Below the pieces are notes generated by a model that saw nothing but the letters and a program-made list of their open reading frames with translations, did no database searches and was not told the origin of the DNA. From positions 1-51,130 of the forward strand of contig NZ_VFUZ01000035.1 of assembly GCF_006658505.1 (NCBI RefSeq): a stretch of 51,130 bases of DNA, given 5' to 3'. This DNA is from Mesorhizobium sp. B2-4-15 (GTDB taxonomy: Bacteria; Pseudomonadota; Alphaproteobacteria; Rhizobiales; Rhizobiaceae). Positions within the stretch are counted from its first letter, which is position 1, and each line of letters opens with the position of its first letter. Of this stretch, positions 42,242-50,540 are shown one piece after another. Both the position numbers and the translations under genes were made by a program.

Positions 42242-42901
42242 TTAGAACTTCATACCGACGCCGAAGGTGACGCGGTTGTCGGTCGCCTTGACCTTGCCGA
42301 TACCACCACCGAAGTCCTTGCTGCCGAAGTCCGTGTAGCGGTACTCGACACGGCCGAACACATTGTCGGTCAGCTTGATGTCGGTGCCGAGACCGGCGGT
42401 CCAGCCGATCATGGTGGCGGTGTCGCTGGTGGTGAGAACGGAGTCTTCCACCTTCAGGCTTCTGCCGGCGAGACCGCCGGTGCCGTAGAGCAGGATTTCC
42501 GGGGTCACCGCGTAGCCGAGACGGGCACGCAGCGAGCCTTCGAAGCCGCCCTTCGAGTGGATGCCGTTGTCGTCGCCCTTGACGCCGTTGTAACCGAGCT
42601 CGGCTTCACCGCCATAGACGAAGTTCTCCTGCTGCCACTGATAGCCGCCGAAGACGCTACCGACGAAACCCTTGGTATCGGTCGAAACGCCGAAATCCTT
42701 CTCCTTGGTACGGCCGCTGAAGCCATAGCCAACATTGATACCGGCATAGGGGCCGGCCCACGAAGCGACAGGAAGTTCGGCAACCGGAGCGGGTGCCGGC
42801 GGCTCTTCCCGGACGACGTCCGCGGCATAGGCGGTACCACCGAGGGCAAAGAGCCCGAGCGCAACAGCCAGCGGCCGTGCGAATTTAAGATTGGCTTGCA
42901 T
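42242..42901 (-). CDS. Outer-membrane beta-barrel protein (Omp25/31-like)
   Basis: A 219-residue precursor with a signal peptide ending TAYA-ADV at about 26 and a Pro/Ala/Glu linker followed by an eight-strand barrel (WAGPYAGINVGYGFSGRTK; YGGEAELGYNG; GRVEYRYTDF) ending in Phe, the outer-membrane sorting residue (FGVGMKF). It resembles the Omp25/31 family abundant in Brucella and rhizobia. AAGGAG lies upstream of the ATG. Likely a highly expressed structural protein; no pore function is shown. Confidence 0.92.
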   Translation of the reverse strand: MQANLKFARPLAVALGLFALGGTAYAADVVREEPPAPAPVAELPVASWAGPYAGINVGYGFSGRTKEKDFGVSTDTKGFVGSVFGGYQWQQENFVYGGEAELGYNGVKGDDNGIHSKGGFEGSLRARLGYAVTPEILLYGTGGLAGRSLKVEDSVLTTSDTATMIGWTAGLGTDIKLTDNVFGRVEYRYTDFGSKDFGGGIGKVKATDNRVTFGVGMKF

Positions 42902-43313
42902 TCTTCTTTACTCCTTAAGCCACAGGACACAGGCTTGTTTCTCACGATCGCCATCGACCCGCCCGGGGGGTGAAACGGATCTGGCGTTCGTCGGTTCCAA
43001 ATGTCGTGTCAAAATGCGGCTGAACCGAACCTGAACTTGGGTCATTACCCGGCACGAATGAGGCAGAAACTTGACGTTGCATCTTCGCAACAGCGAAATG
43101 TCAGCAATCGGAGGGTCTTACGCTGCACACGGCTTGGTACAAGGAGTCCAGCGTCCTATATTCGGCTCTGGCTGGCTTTCGTCGAGAAGCATTCGAGAGC
43201 CCATCCAGCCGTTTCGCCACAATGCTGCCCCAGGTGCGAACGCCATTTAACAGATGACAGGCCATATTTTGCCGGCACCGTCTTTTCGTGCCGAAACCGA
43301 GGATTGACACACG
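42902..43313. other. Divergent intergenic region between Omp and SDR genes
   Basis: A 412-base region with the start regions of both genes. It contains a good plus-strand promoter (43133-43161). A TTGACA on the minus strand upstream of the Omp gene lacks a convincing -10 at the right distance. No coding frame is credible. Confidence 0.55.
43133..43161 (+). promoter_or_regulatory. Sigma-70 type promoter for SDR-uvrC unit
   Basis: CTTGGT (43133-43138), 17 bases, and CTATAT (43156-43161) match the rhizobial housekeeping form CTTGAC-N17-CTATAT, with a perfect -10. The start would be near 43168, leaving a leader of about 146 bases before the SDR ATG. Confidence 0.65.
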
Positions 43314-44075
43314 ATGAGCAATGCCACCGCGGCACTGGTGACCGGCGGGGCGAAGCGGATCGGCAAGGCGATCGTTGAAGATCTCGCTGGCCATGGCTTT
43401 GCGGTCGCCATCCATTCCAATCGCTCGCATGATGAGGCGGATGCATTGGCGGCGCGGATTAACCAGGCAGGCGGCAGGGCCGTGGCGGTCGGCGCCGATC
43501 TGACCGACATGGCCGATGTGGCCGGCCTGATCGGCCAGGCTCAGTCAGCGCTCGGGCCGATCTCGCTTCTGGTCAACAATGCTTCCCTCTTCGTCGATGA
43601 TTCGGTCGAGGATTTTGACTGGCAGTCCTGGGACCGCCATTTCGCCATCCATGTCAAAGCGCCGGCGCTGTTGGCGCAGAGCTTCGTCCGGTCCTTGCCG
43701 GAGGGACAGGAAGGGCTGATCGTCAACATCATCGACCAGCGCGTCTGGCGGCCGACACCGCGCTACTTCTCTTATGCGCTTTCGAAATCGGCGCTGTGGA
43801 CGCAGACCGAGATGTTGGCCCAGGCGCTCGGTCCGCGAATCCGTGTTAATGCGATCGGTCCAGGCCCGACGCTCAAGAATCAGCGTCAGAATGATTCTGA
43901 TTTTGACGCACAGGTCGCTGGCCTGATTCTGAAGCGCGGCCCGGAATTGCCGGAATTCGGCGCCACCATTCGCTATCTCTGGGAGGCGCGCTCAGTTACC
44001 GGCCAGATGATCGCGCTCGATGGCGGACAGCATCTTGCATGGCAGACGCCCGATGTGACAGGCATGACGGAATGA
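43314..44075 (+). CDS. SDR family oxidoreductase, pteridine-reductase-like
   Basis: A 253-residue SDR. The cofactor motif is TGGAKRIG (10-17), the TGxxxRxG form of pteridine reductases, and the catalytic set is Asp141, Tyr154 and Lys158. The Asp at the place of the usual Ser, 13 residues before Tyr, is the arrangement of Leishmania PTR1 and related FolM enzymes. It may therefore reduce dihydromonapterin, biopterin or dihydrofolate, though this is inference. The stop overlaps the uvrC ATG as ATGA, so SDR and UvrC are coupled. Confidence 0.85.
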   Translation: MSNATAALVTGGAKRIGKAIVEDLAGHGFAVAIHSNRSHDEADALAARINQAGGRAVAVGADLTDMADVAGLIGQAQSALGPISLLVNNASLFVDDSVEDFDWQSWDRHFAIHVKAPALLAQSFVRSLPEGQEGLIVNIIDQRVWRPTPRYFSYALSKSALWTQTEMLAQALGPRIRVNAIGPGPTLKNQRQNDSDFDAQVAGLILKRGPELPEFGATIRYLWEARSVTGQMIALDGGQHLAWQTPDVTGMTE

Positions 44076-46138
44076 GTCCTCTGGATCATAAGAACAAGGC
44101 GCGCGGTGGCGCCGATGACCTTCCTCCCGAAATCGACATCGAGGACGAGGCGCTCGAGGAGATCGTCGAACCGGCCGGCCCGGATGTTGCCTTCACGGCC
44201 ATCGACTGGACACCGCATGCCGGCGATACCGAGGGCCGGGTCGGCGCCGAGGTCATCCAGACCCTGGTCAAGCGGCTGCCCAATGCGCCCGGTGTCTATC
44301 GCATGATGAATGCCGCTGGCGACGTGCTCTATGTCGGCAAGGCGCGCAGCTTGAAGAAACGCGTCACCAACTACGCGCAAGGGCGCTTCCACACCGCCCG
44401 AATCGGCCGCATGGTACGCGAGACCGCGACGATGGAGTTCGTCGTCACCCGCACCGAGATCGAAGCGCTGCTGCTTGAAGCCAATCTTATCAAGCGATTG
44501 CGGCCGCGTTTCAATGTGCTGATGCGGGACGACAAGTCGTTCCCCTATATTCTTCTGACCGGTGATCATGTGTCGCCCGGAATCTACAAGCATCGCGGGG
44601 CGCGGTCGCGAAAAGGCGACTATTTCGGTCCGTTTGCTTCGGCCGGTGCCGTCGGCCGCACCATCAATTCGCTGCAGCGCGCCTTCCTGCTGCGCAGCTG
44701 CACCAACTCCTTCTACGAGAACCGCACGCGACCTTGCCTGCTCTACCAGATCAAGCGTTGCGCCGGCCCGTGCACGGGCGAAATCTCGCATGAGGGCTAT
44801 GCCGAGTTGGTCGCCGAGGCAAAGGACTTTCTCTCGGGCCGCAGCCAGAAGGTGAAGACCGAGATTTCGACCGCGATGCAGCAGGCATCGCAAGACCTCG
44901 ATTTCGAGCGCGCCGCCATCTATCGCGACCGGCTGGCCGCACTGTCACATGTGCAGAGCCATCAGGGCATCAACCCGGCGACCGTCGATGAGGCCGATGT
45001 CTTCGCCATTCATCAGGAAGGGGGGCAGACCTGCATCCAGGTGTTCTTCTTCCGCACCGGACAGAACTGGGGCAACCGCGCCTATTTCCCCAAGGCCGAT
45101 CCCGCGCTGGAGGGATCAGAAGTGCTGGGCTCGTTCCTGGCGCAGTTTTATGATGACAAGCCGACGCCGCGCGCCATTCTGCTGTCGCACGGTGTCGAGG
45201 ACCAGGAACTGCTGGCGGAGGCGCTCTCCACCCGCGCCGGCCGCAAGGTGGCCATCTCGGTGCCGCAGCGCGGCGAGAAAAAGGACCTGACCGACAACGC
45301 CTTGCAGAATGCGCGTGAGGCGCTTGGCCGCCGGCTGGCCGAAACCTCGACGCAAGGCCGGCTGCTTGCCGGTTTCGCCGAGACGTTCGGCCTGGCCAAG
45401 CCGCCCGTGCGCATCGAAGTCTATGACAATTCGCACATCATGGGCACCAACGCCGTTGGCGCCATGGTCGTCGCCGGGCCGGAAGGTTTTGTGAAAAACC
45501 AGTACCGGAAATTCAACATCCGCTCGACCGAGATCACGCCGGGCGACGATTTCGGCATGATGCGCGAGGTGATGGAGCGGCGCTTTTCGCGGCTGCTCAA
45601 GGAACATGGTGATGCCGTGGCCGACAATGCGGCTGCCGACGAAGCGGACGACGACGTCGAGGAGGATATCTCCGGCAGCTTCCCGGCCTGGCCCGACGTC
45701 ATCCTGATCGACGGCGGCCAGGGCCAGATGACGGCGGTGCGCAAGATCCTCTCGGATCTAGGCATAGAAGACCGCGTCATGGCCATCGGCATCGCCAAGG
45801 GACAGGACCGCGACGCCGGCCGCGAGCGCTTCTTCGTCAAGGGCAGGGATTCGTTCTCGCTGCCGGTTCGCGACCCCGTGCTTTATTTCGTCCAGCGGCT
45901 GCGCGACGAGGTCCACCGCTTCGCCATCGGCTCGCACCGGGCCCGACGCAAAAAGGAAATGGTCAAGAGCCCGCTCGACGAGATCTCTGGCATCGGCCCC
46001 GGCCGCAAGCGCGCCCTTCTGCTGCATTTCGGCACCGCAAAGGCGGTCAGCCGCGCGGCAATCGAGGATCTGAGGAAGGTCGACGGCATTTCCGAGCAGG
46101 TGGCGAAACTGGTCTATAATCACTTCCATGAGAGCTGA
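44072..46138 (+). CDS. uvrC: Excinuclease ABC subunit C
   Basis: Makes the incisions on both sides of a lesion in nucleotide excision repair, with UvrB. The 688-residue protein has an acidic 65-residue N-terminal extension, then the GIY-YIG nuclease domain (APGVYRMM at 72-79, VLYVGKARSLKKRV from 85), a UVR motif region, the RNase H-like C-terminal nuclease (EVYDNSHIMGTNAVGAMV), and two helix-hairpin-helix motifs at the end (EISGIGPGRKRALLLHF). A second acidic insert lies near 530 (DEADDDVEEDI). The start overlaps the SDR stop by four bases. Confidence 0.97.
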   Translation: MSPLDHKNKARGGADDLPPEIDIEDEALEEIVEPAGPDVAFTAIDWTPHAGDTEGRVGAEVIQTLVKRLPNAPGVYRMMNAAGDVLYVGKARSLKKRVTNYAQGRFHTARIGRMVRETATMEFVVTRTEIEALLLEANLIKRLRPRFNVLMRDDKSFPYILLTGDHVSPGIYKHRGARSRKGDYFGPFASAGAVGRTINSLQRAFLLRSCTNSFYENRTRPCLLYQIKRCAGPCTGEISHEGYAELVAEAKDFLSGRSQKVKTEISTAMQQASQDLDFERAAIYRDRLAALSHVQSHQGINPATVDEADVFAIHQEGGQTCIQVFFFRTGQNWGNRAYFPKADPALEGSEVLGSFLAQFYDDKPTPRAILLSHGVEDQELLAEALSTRAGRKVAISVPQRGEKKDLTDNALQNAREALGRRLAETSTQGRLLAGFAETFGLAKPPVRIEVYDNSHIMGTNAVGAMVVAGPEGFVKNQYRKFNIRSTEITPGDDFGMMREVMERRFSRLLKEHGDAVADNAAADEADDDVEEDISGSFPAWPDVILIDGGQGQMTAVRKILSDLGIEDRVMAIGIAKGQDRDAGRERFFVKGRDSFSLPVRDPVLYFVQRLRDEVHRFAIGSHRARRKKEMVKSPLDEISGIGPGRKRALLLHFGTAKAVSRAAIEDLRKVDGISEQVAKLVYNHFHES

Positions 46139-46186
46139 TGCATGTCACCCGAATGTGCATGGTTGTTTTGGCACAGCGACATGTAT
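46138..46186 (-). repeat. Diverged rhizobial palindromic intergenic element copy
   Basis: The segment carries GCATGTCACCCGAATGTGCA and GTTGTTTTGGCACAGCGACA, with CATGTC at one end and GACATG at the other. This resembles the element at 21741-21780. The two ends are mutually complementary, so the unit could fold back on itself. It lies right after the uvrC stop codon. Confidence 0.5.
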
Positions 46187-46342
46187 GAAGGGGAAGAACG
46201 CACGTCTTTCCGAAATGAAGTGTGGTTTTAGGACAGCGTGTGAGGTTTCCCGTTATTTTCGGCTGGCCAATCGATTTTGGCCTGTTGACCCCCCACATTC
46301 GCATCTGATTTGAGTACGCAGGCAGAAAGAGTCCTTGAAGAC

Positions 46343-46939
46343 ATGGCCCAGCGCGCGTTCAACCTGCCTAACATACTGACCTACGCCCGCATTATCGCGG
46401 TGCCGCTGGTCGTGCTGTGTTTTTTTCTCGAAGGCCATCTGAAATCCAGCGACTTCGCCCGCTGGTCGGCACTGATCATTTTCCTGCTGGCATCGGTCAC
46501 AGATTATTTCGACGGCTATTTTGCGCGCGCCTGGCAGCAGACCTCCAACATCGGCAAGATGCTCGATCCAATCGCCGACAAACTGCTGGTCGCCACGTGC
46601 CTTTTGCTGCTGGCGGCGGATACCGATCGTCATGCCGGCATCGCCGGCTGGTCGCTGTGGGCGGCAATCATCATCCTGTGTCGCGAGATCCTGGTTTCCG
46701 GCCTGCGCGAATATCTGGCGGCGCTCAAGGTCTCGGTGCCGGTGACGCAGCTTGCCAAATGGAAGACCACCATCCAGATGGTCGCGATCGCCTTCCTGCT
46801 GGCCGGCCCGGCCGGCGACAAGATCTTCCCGCTGACCACGCAGACCGGCCTAGTGCTGCTGTGGATCGCGGCACTCGTTACGCTCTACACCGGCTACGAC
46901 TATTTCCGCGCCGGCCTCAAGCACATCATGGACGAATGA
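46343..46939 (+). CDS. pgsA: CDP-diacylglycerol--glycerol-3-phosphate 3-phosphatidyltransferase
   Basis: Makes phosphatidylglycerol phosphate, the committed step to phosphatidylglycerol and cardiolipin. The 198-residue inner-membrane protein has the complete CDP-alcohol phosphotransferase motif: Asp57-Gly58, Ala61-Arg62, Gly71, Asp75 and Asp79, and begins MAQRAFNLPNILTYARII as PgsA proteins do. The ATG at 46343 is chosen; a TTG at 46310 would add 11 residues. It leads directly into moaD. Confidence 0.96.
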   Translation: MAQRAFNLPNILTYARIIAVPLVVLCFFLEGHLKSSDFARWSALIIFLLASVTDYFDGYFARAWQQTSNIGKMLDPIADKLLVATCLLLLAADTDRHAGIAGWSLWAAIIILCREILVSGLREYLAALKVSVPVTQLAKWKTTIQMVAIAFLLAGPAGDKIFPLTTQTGLVLLWIAALVTLYTGYDYFRAGLKHIMDE

Positions 46940-46940
46940 G

Positions 46941-47198
46941 ATGACGACCCGCCTCATCTATTTCGCCTGGGTTCGCGAGCGGATCGGCACATCGGAGGAA
47001 GATGTCGAATTGCCCGTCGGCATTGAGACGGTCGCCGACCTCTTGCGCTGGCTGCAATCGCGCGGCGAGGGCTATGAGCATGCGCTGCAATATCCCGACG
47101 TGATCCGTGTTGCCATCAACCAGGAACATGTCGACCACCACGAGAAGATATCCGGCGCGCGCGAGATCGCCCTGTTCCCGCCAATGACGGGAGGCTGA
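46941..47198 (+). CDS. moaD: Molybdopterin synthase sulfur-carrier subunit
   Basis: An 85-residue ubiquitin-like protein ending in Gly-Gly (FPPMTGG), where a thiocarboxylate is formed to give sulfur to molybdopterin. The ATG starts one base after the pgsA stop codon, and moaE follows five bases downstream, so the subunits are made together. Confidence 0.96.
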   Translation: MTTRLIYFAWVRERIGTSEEDVELPVGIETVADLLRWLQSRGEGYEHALQYPDVIRVAINQEHVDHHEKISGAREIALFPPMTGG

Positions 47199-47203
47199 CG
47201 CTC

Positions 47204-47680
47204 ATGTCGGCCGTTCTGGCGCCGACCGTGCGCATCCAGCGCCAGGATTTCGACGTCGCCGCCGAGATCGCCGGGCTCACGCAAGGCCGCGCCGACATTG
47301 GTGCCGTGGTCACCTTTTCCGGCCTCTGCCGGGACGAGCAGGGCGCGCTCGCGGCGCTTGAACTGGAGCACTATCCCGGCATGGCGGAGGCCGAGATCGG
47401 CCGCATCGCCACCGAGGCGGTTCAGCGCTGGCCGCTGCAGGGCCTCACGGTCATCCACCGCCATGGCAAGATCGCGCCGGGTGAGAATATCGTGCTCGTG
47501 GTGGCCGCCTCGGCGCACCGCCAGGCCGCGTTCGAAGCGGCGAACTTCCTGATGGACTATCTGAAATCGCGTGCTCCCTTCTGGAAGAAGGAGCATCGTG
47601 TTGACGGTTCGGAGGGTGGCTGGGTCGAGGCCAAGGAAACCGACGTCAAGGCGGCACAGCGCTGGAAATCATCAGAATAA
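47204..47680 (+). CDS. moaE: Molybdopterin synthase catalytic subunit
   Basis: The large subunit of molybdopterin synthase, 158 residues. It converts precursor Z (cPMP) to molybdopterin using sulfur from MoaD. The family core GAVVTFSGLCRDE, LEHYPGMAE, VIHRHGKIAPGE and the catalytic-lysine region KSRAPFWKKE are present. GGGAGG overlaps the moaD end and serves as its ribosome-binding site. Confidence 0.97.
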   Translation: MSAVLAPTVRIQRQDFDVAAEIAGLTQGRADIGAVVTFSGLCRDEQGALAALELEHYPGMAEAEIGRIATEAVQRWPLQGLTVIHRHGKIAPGENIVLVVAASAHRQAAFEAANFLMDYLKSRAPFWKKEHRVDGSEGGWVEAKETDVKAAQRWKSSE

Positions 47681-47793
47681 AATTCCGCCGCAGCCATGCA
47701 TTGACCGCAATCCTTTGGCCAATTCAACGACCGTTGGTCGGCCCGGGCATCGGCAGCCCGGAGCATTGGCAGCCCGTAGCAAGGGAGATGGTC

Positions 47794-48558
47794 ATGCTGG
47801 ACAGGCTCGCGGAGTTCTTCGTCTTCGGCTTTGTGCCGCTGGTCGTCGGCATCCTGGCGGTGCCTGAACTCTCCTTGGCCGCCGAAAAGGCGGTGAGGGG
47901 CGAGGTGGTCTATCGCGAGCGCATCGCCTTGCCGCCCAGTGCCGTGCTCTCCGTCCAGCTTGCCGATGTCTCGCTGGCCGACGCGCCGGCCAGGATCATC
48001 GGCGAACAGAAGATCAAGCCTGCCGGTCAGGTGCCGATCAGCTTCGAGATCAAATTCGACCCTTCCGTCATCCGGTCACAGATGACGTACGCCCTGCAGG
48101 CCCGCATCACCGTCGACGGCAGGCTGATGTTCATTTCCGATGTGCGCCACCAGCTCGATCCGCTGACCGACGCGCCCCAGACCATCATGCTCAAGATGGT
48201 CGCGCCGAGTGGCGAGCCGGCGGCTTCCGTCTTTGATCAGCTCTGGGTGGTGGACTATGTCGACGGCGTCGGCGCCATCACCGCGCCGCAGGTGACGTTC
48301 AAGGTCAGCGAGGCCGGCAAGGCCGGCGGCAGCGGCCCGTGCAACAACTATTTCGCCACGGCGAAGGTCGATGGCCAGGCAATCGCGATCAGCGGCATCG
48401 GGTCGACCTACAAGGCCTGCGCGCCCGAGGTGATGGCCGAGGAAAAGGCGTTGTTCGATGCCTTGGCCAAGGCGGCGTCATACAGGGTCGATGCCGGAAA
48501 ACTCGCCATTGCCGACAAGGACGGTCGCGAAATTCTGCGCTTCAGCGCTGCAAGCTGA
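47794..48558 (+). CDS. YbaY/META (HslJ-like) domain lipoprotein-like exported protein
   Basis: A 254-residue envelope protein. Residues 8-29 are hydrophobic and act as signal or anchor. Residues about 34-135 resemble the YbaY beta-sandwich (GEVVYRERIALPPSAVLSVQ, RYALQARI-type strands), and about 150-254 are a META/HslJ domain with GSGPCNNYFA, its paired cysteine in YKACAPEVMAEE, and LxIxDxxG-like C-terminal strands. META proteins are linked to heat-shock and antibiotic tolerance, but no activity is established. GGGAG seven bases before the ATG at 47794 supports this start over the frame opening at 47701. Convergent with ndk. Confidence 0.82.
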   Translation: MLDRLAEFFVFGFVPLVVGILAVPELSLAAEKAVRGEVVYRERIALPPSAVLSVQLADVSLADAPARIIGEQKIKPAGQVPISFEIKFDPSVIRSQMTYALQARITVDGRLMFISDVRHQLDPLTDAPQTIMLKMVAPSGEPAASVFDQLWVVDYVDGVGAITAPQVTFKVSEAGKAGGSGPCNNYFATAKVDGQAIAISGIGSTYKACAPEVMAEEKALFDALAKAASYRVDAGKLAIADKDGREILRFSAAS

Positions 48559-48626
48559 ATTCTCACCTTGCCCCAGTACGAACTCATATAAGGCGCGCCG
48601 GGGAGCTTGGGACGACATCCTTATAC

Positions 48627-48659
48627 GATAAAAGGCCGGCATTTGGCCGGCCTTTTATC
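48627..48659. terminator. Bidirectional hairpin terminator
   Basis: GATAAAAGGCCGG and CCGGCCTTTTATC form a perfect 13-bp stem with a 7-base loop between the convergent META-domain gene and ndk; A- and T-runs lie inside the stem base. Confidence 0.92.
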
Positions 48660-48684
48660 ATGATTTGCGATATGGGCTGTCGGC

Positions 48685-49107
48685 TCAGCCGACGATTTCG
48701 GTGTCCGAGAACCAGTACTTGATCTCCTGCGCGGCGGTTTCCGGCGCGTCGGAGCCGTGCACCGAATTCTCGCCGATCGACAGCGCATGCACCTTGCGGA
48801 TGGTGCCTTCGGCGGCGTTGGCCGGATTGGTGGCACCCATCACTTCGCGGTTCTTGGCAATGGCATTCTCGCCCTCCAGAACCTGGACGATCGTCGGCGC
48901 CGACGACATGAACTCGACCAGTTCGCCGAAGAACGGACGGTCCTTGTGGACGGCATAAAAACCTTCCGCCTCACGGCGGCTCATCCACACCCGGCGCGAC
49001 GCGATGACGCGCAGGCCGGCGTCCTCGAGCATCTTGGTGATGGCGCCGGTGAGGTTGCGCCGCGTTGCGTCCGGCTTGATCATCGAGAAGGTGCGTTCGA
49101 GCGCCAT
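48685..49107 (-). CDS. ndk: Nucleoside diphosphate kinase
   Basis: A 140-residue hexameric or tetrameric enzyme that balances nucleoside triphosphate pools by phosphotransfer through His117 in NSVHGSD. The family opening MALERTFSMIKPDA is intact, and length is standard. It is transcribed from a 357-base upstream gap that also contains a three-hairpin element. Confidence 0.98.
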   Translation of the reverse strand: MALERTFSMIKPDATRRNLTGAITKMLEDAGLRVIASRRVWMSRREAEGFYAVHKDRPFFGELVEFMSSAPTIVQVLEGENAIAKNREVMGATNPANAAEGTIRKVHALSIGENSVHGSDAPETAAQEIKYWFSDTEIVG

Positions 49108-49464
49108 GGGTCGTCCTTGTCTGGAGAATGGAATGGAGAGTGGCGGGCTCTATACAAGCCGCCCGGCCCATTGCCAAGGGGTGAGGCCAAAGGGAAGAGG
49201 CATGGTCCGCGAAACGGACGGAAAGCCGATTGCCTGGCTTTCCGAATAACGAATGGTGTTTGAAAGGTCCGGTGGACCTTTCAAAGGACTTGAACGCCCG
49301 AGGGGCAGGGAGCGACAGCGAAGGGCAGCCATGCGGCGGGTTGAATGTCGGATCGATGCCGACGAACTGCGCGGCAAGTTGAGACCAAATGGCTGTAATA
49401 TCAGGCTTTGCTTGCTATAGTCGCGTCTCGGCGCCGCGCTGAAGTCGGCCCGAATGGAGACACT
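49108..49464. other. Intergenic region between ndk and DUF2934 gene
   Basis: A 357-base divergent region with no credible gene. Its main content is the cluster of three hairpins at 49205-49285. The sequence between 49286 and 49464 shows no structure or promoter that I can name. Confidence 0.55.
49205..49285. repeat. Three-hairpin element
   Basis: Three perfect stem-loops in 81 bases: GTCCG/CGGAC (49205-49219), CGGAAAGCC/GGCTTTCCG (49219-49244) and TTTGAAAGGTCC/GGACCTTTCAAA (49259-49285, 12 bp with a GGT loop). It may be a small RNA, a repeat element or a 5' leader structure of ndk. It is not followed by a T-run. Confidence 0.6.
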
Positions 49465-49713
49465 ATGACCATGGCAGACGATCGTCAGGAGCGCATTCGC
49501 AACCGAGCCCATGAGATCTGGCAGGAAGAGGGGCAACCGGCCGGCCAGCACGAACGCCACTGGCATCAGGCGACAGCCGACATCGACCGGGAGGATGCTA
49601 CGGGAACGTCGTCGGCAGCCAAGAAGGCAACTGGCGCTGTCAAGGCAAAAGCCGCGTCCAAGGAGGCGAAGGCCCCCAAGAAGACCAGCAAGCCAAAAAA
49701 GGCAGCCAAGTAG
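49465..49713 (+). CDS. DUF2934 domain protein with Lys/Ala tail
   Basis: An 82-residue protein. The first half is the DUF2934 domain (RIRNRAHEIWQEEGQPAGQH, then HWHQA), a motif of unknown function frequent in rhizobia. The second half is a Lys/Ala tail like the histone-like protein at 40656, which suggests nucleic-acid binding, although this is inference. GGAGA lies five bases before the ATG. Confidence 0.78.
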   Translation: MTMADDRQERIRNRAHEIWQEEGQPAGQHERHWHQATADIDREDATGTSSAAKKATGAVKAKAASKEAKAPKKTSKPKKAAK

Positions 49714-49782
49714 GCCTGGCTGTCTCCGCTGCCGGCTCTTTGACGGCGGAGTGACCGCGCTTGCCTTGCGGCAGGTCGGGCG

Positions 49783-50475
49783 TCAGGCCGCTGCGGCGAC
49801 CTTTCGCCCGAGCCCGCCATGCAGGTCGAGGCAGCGGTCGAACCATTGTGCCACCACGTCGCCGTCGTCGAGCAGCTGATAGGGCGTCGCGATACGCGCC
49901 CATTGCAGCGCGCCGAAGACGATATAATCGGCAAACAGCGGCGAGGCACCGCCGATGAATGGCTGGTGGCTCAGCACCGAGCGCAACGGCTCCAGCGAAG
50001 CCCTGAAAGTGCCGAGCCCGGCTTCGCGCGCAGCCTTCACCTCTTCCAGTTTCTTGCCCAGGCGCTGTTCCCGGCTTTGCCGGAAATACGCGCCATTCGT
50101 CTCGTCCTGCATGGCATGCAGATCCACGATCGCCGCGGTGGTCACATAGGGGTGGATGGTCGATTGCGACCAGCGTTCGATGAACCGCGCCATCGCCTTG
50201 CCGCCATCGCCGCCAAAAAGCGTGGGACGATCCGGATAAGCCTCCTCGAGATAGAGCGCGATAGCGAAGGAATCGATGACGACCTTGTTGCCGTCGCGGA
50301 TCACCGGAAGGGTTTTCGAAACGCCGCCTTCGATGGTGGGCACCTCGAGAAAACGCGTCGGCGCGGTCGCGATATCGAGCCCCTTATGGGCCAGCGCCAT
50401 CGTAGCCTTCCAGCAATGCGGACTGAACGGACGGTTCTCGTCGCGCCCGACGAGATCATAAAGCAGAATGGTCAT
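49783..50475 (-). CDS. Glutathione S-transferase family protein (beta-etherase-like)
   Basis: A 230-residue GST. The N-terminal domain has LVGRDENRPFSPHCWKATM with a Ser-Pro-His-Cys active-site type resembling the lignin beta-etherase LigE/LigF and related GSTs, cis-Pro in KTLPVIRD, and glutamate-serine equivalents in VVIDSFAIALYLEE. The C-terminal domain is helical. Substrate unknown. It is divergent from the DinB-like gene with 65 bases between. Confidence 0.86.
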   Translation of the reverse strand: MTILLYDLVGRDENRPFSPHCWKATMALAHKGLDIATAPTRFLEVPTIEGGVSKTLPVIRDGNKVVIDSFAIALYLEEAYPDRPTLFGGDGGKAMARFIERWSQSTIHPYVTTAAIVDLHAMQDETNGAYFRQSREQRLGKKLEEVKAAREAGLGTFRASLEPLRSVLSHQPFIGGASPLFADYIVFGALQWARIATPYQLLDDGDVVAQWFDRCLDLHGGLGRKVAAAA

Positions 50476-50540
50476 TGGCGTCGGCCCCTTTGCGGTCTAG
50501 GTATCGCCCCGATGCCCGAAACGCGGCGGCGGGAGAAGAG

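Noticed and set aside
43022..43036. Second GAAC-N7-GAAC match, in the Omp/SDR gap upstream of uvrC
   Set aside because: The spacer CGAACCT is G/C-rich and includes a third GAAC, unlike known LexA boxes; one or two chance matches are expected in the window.
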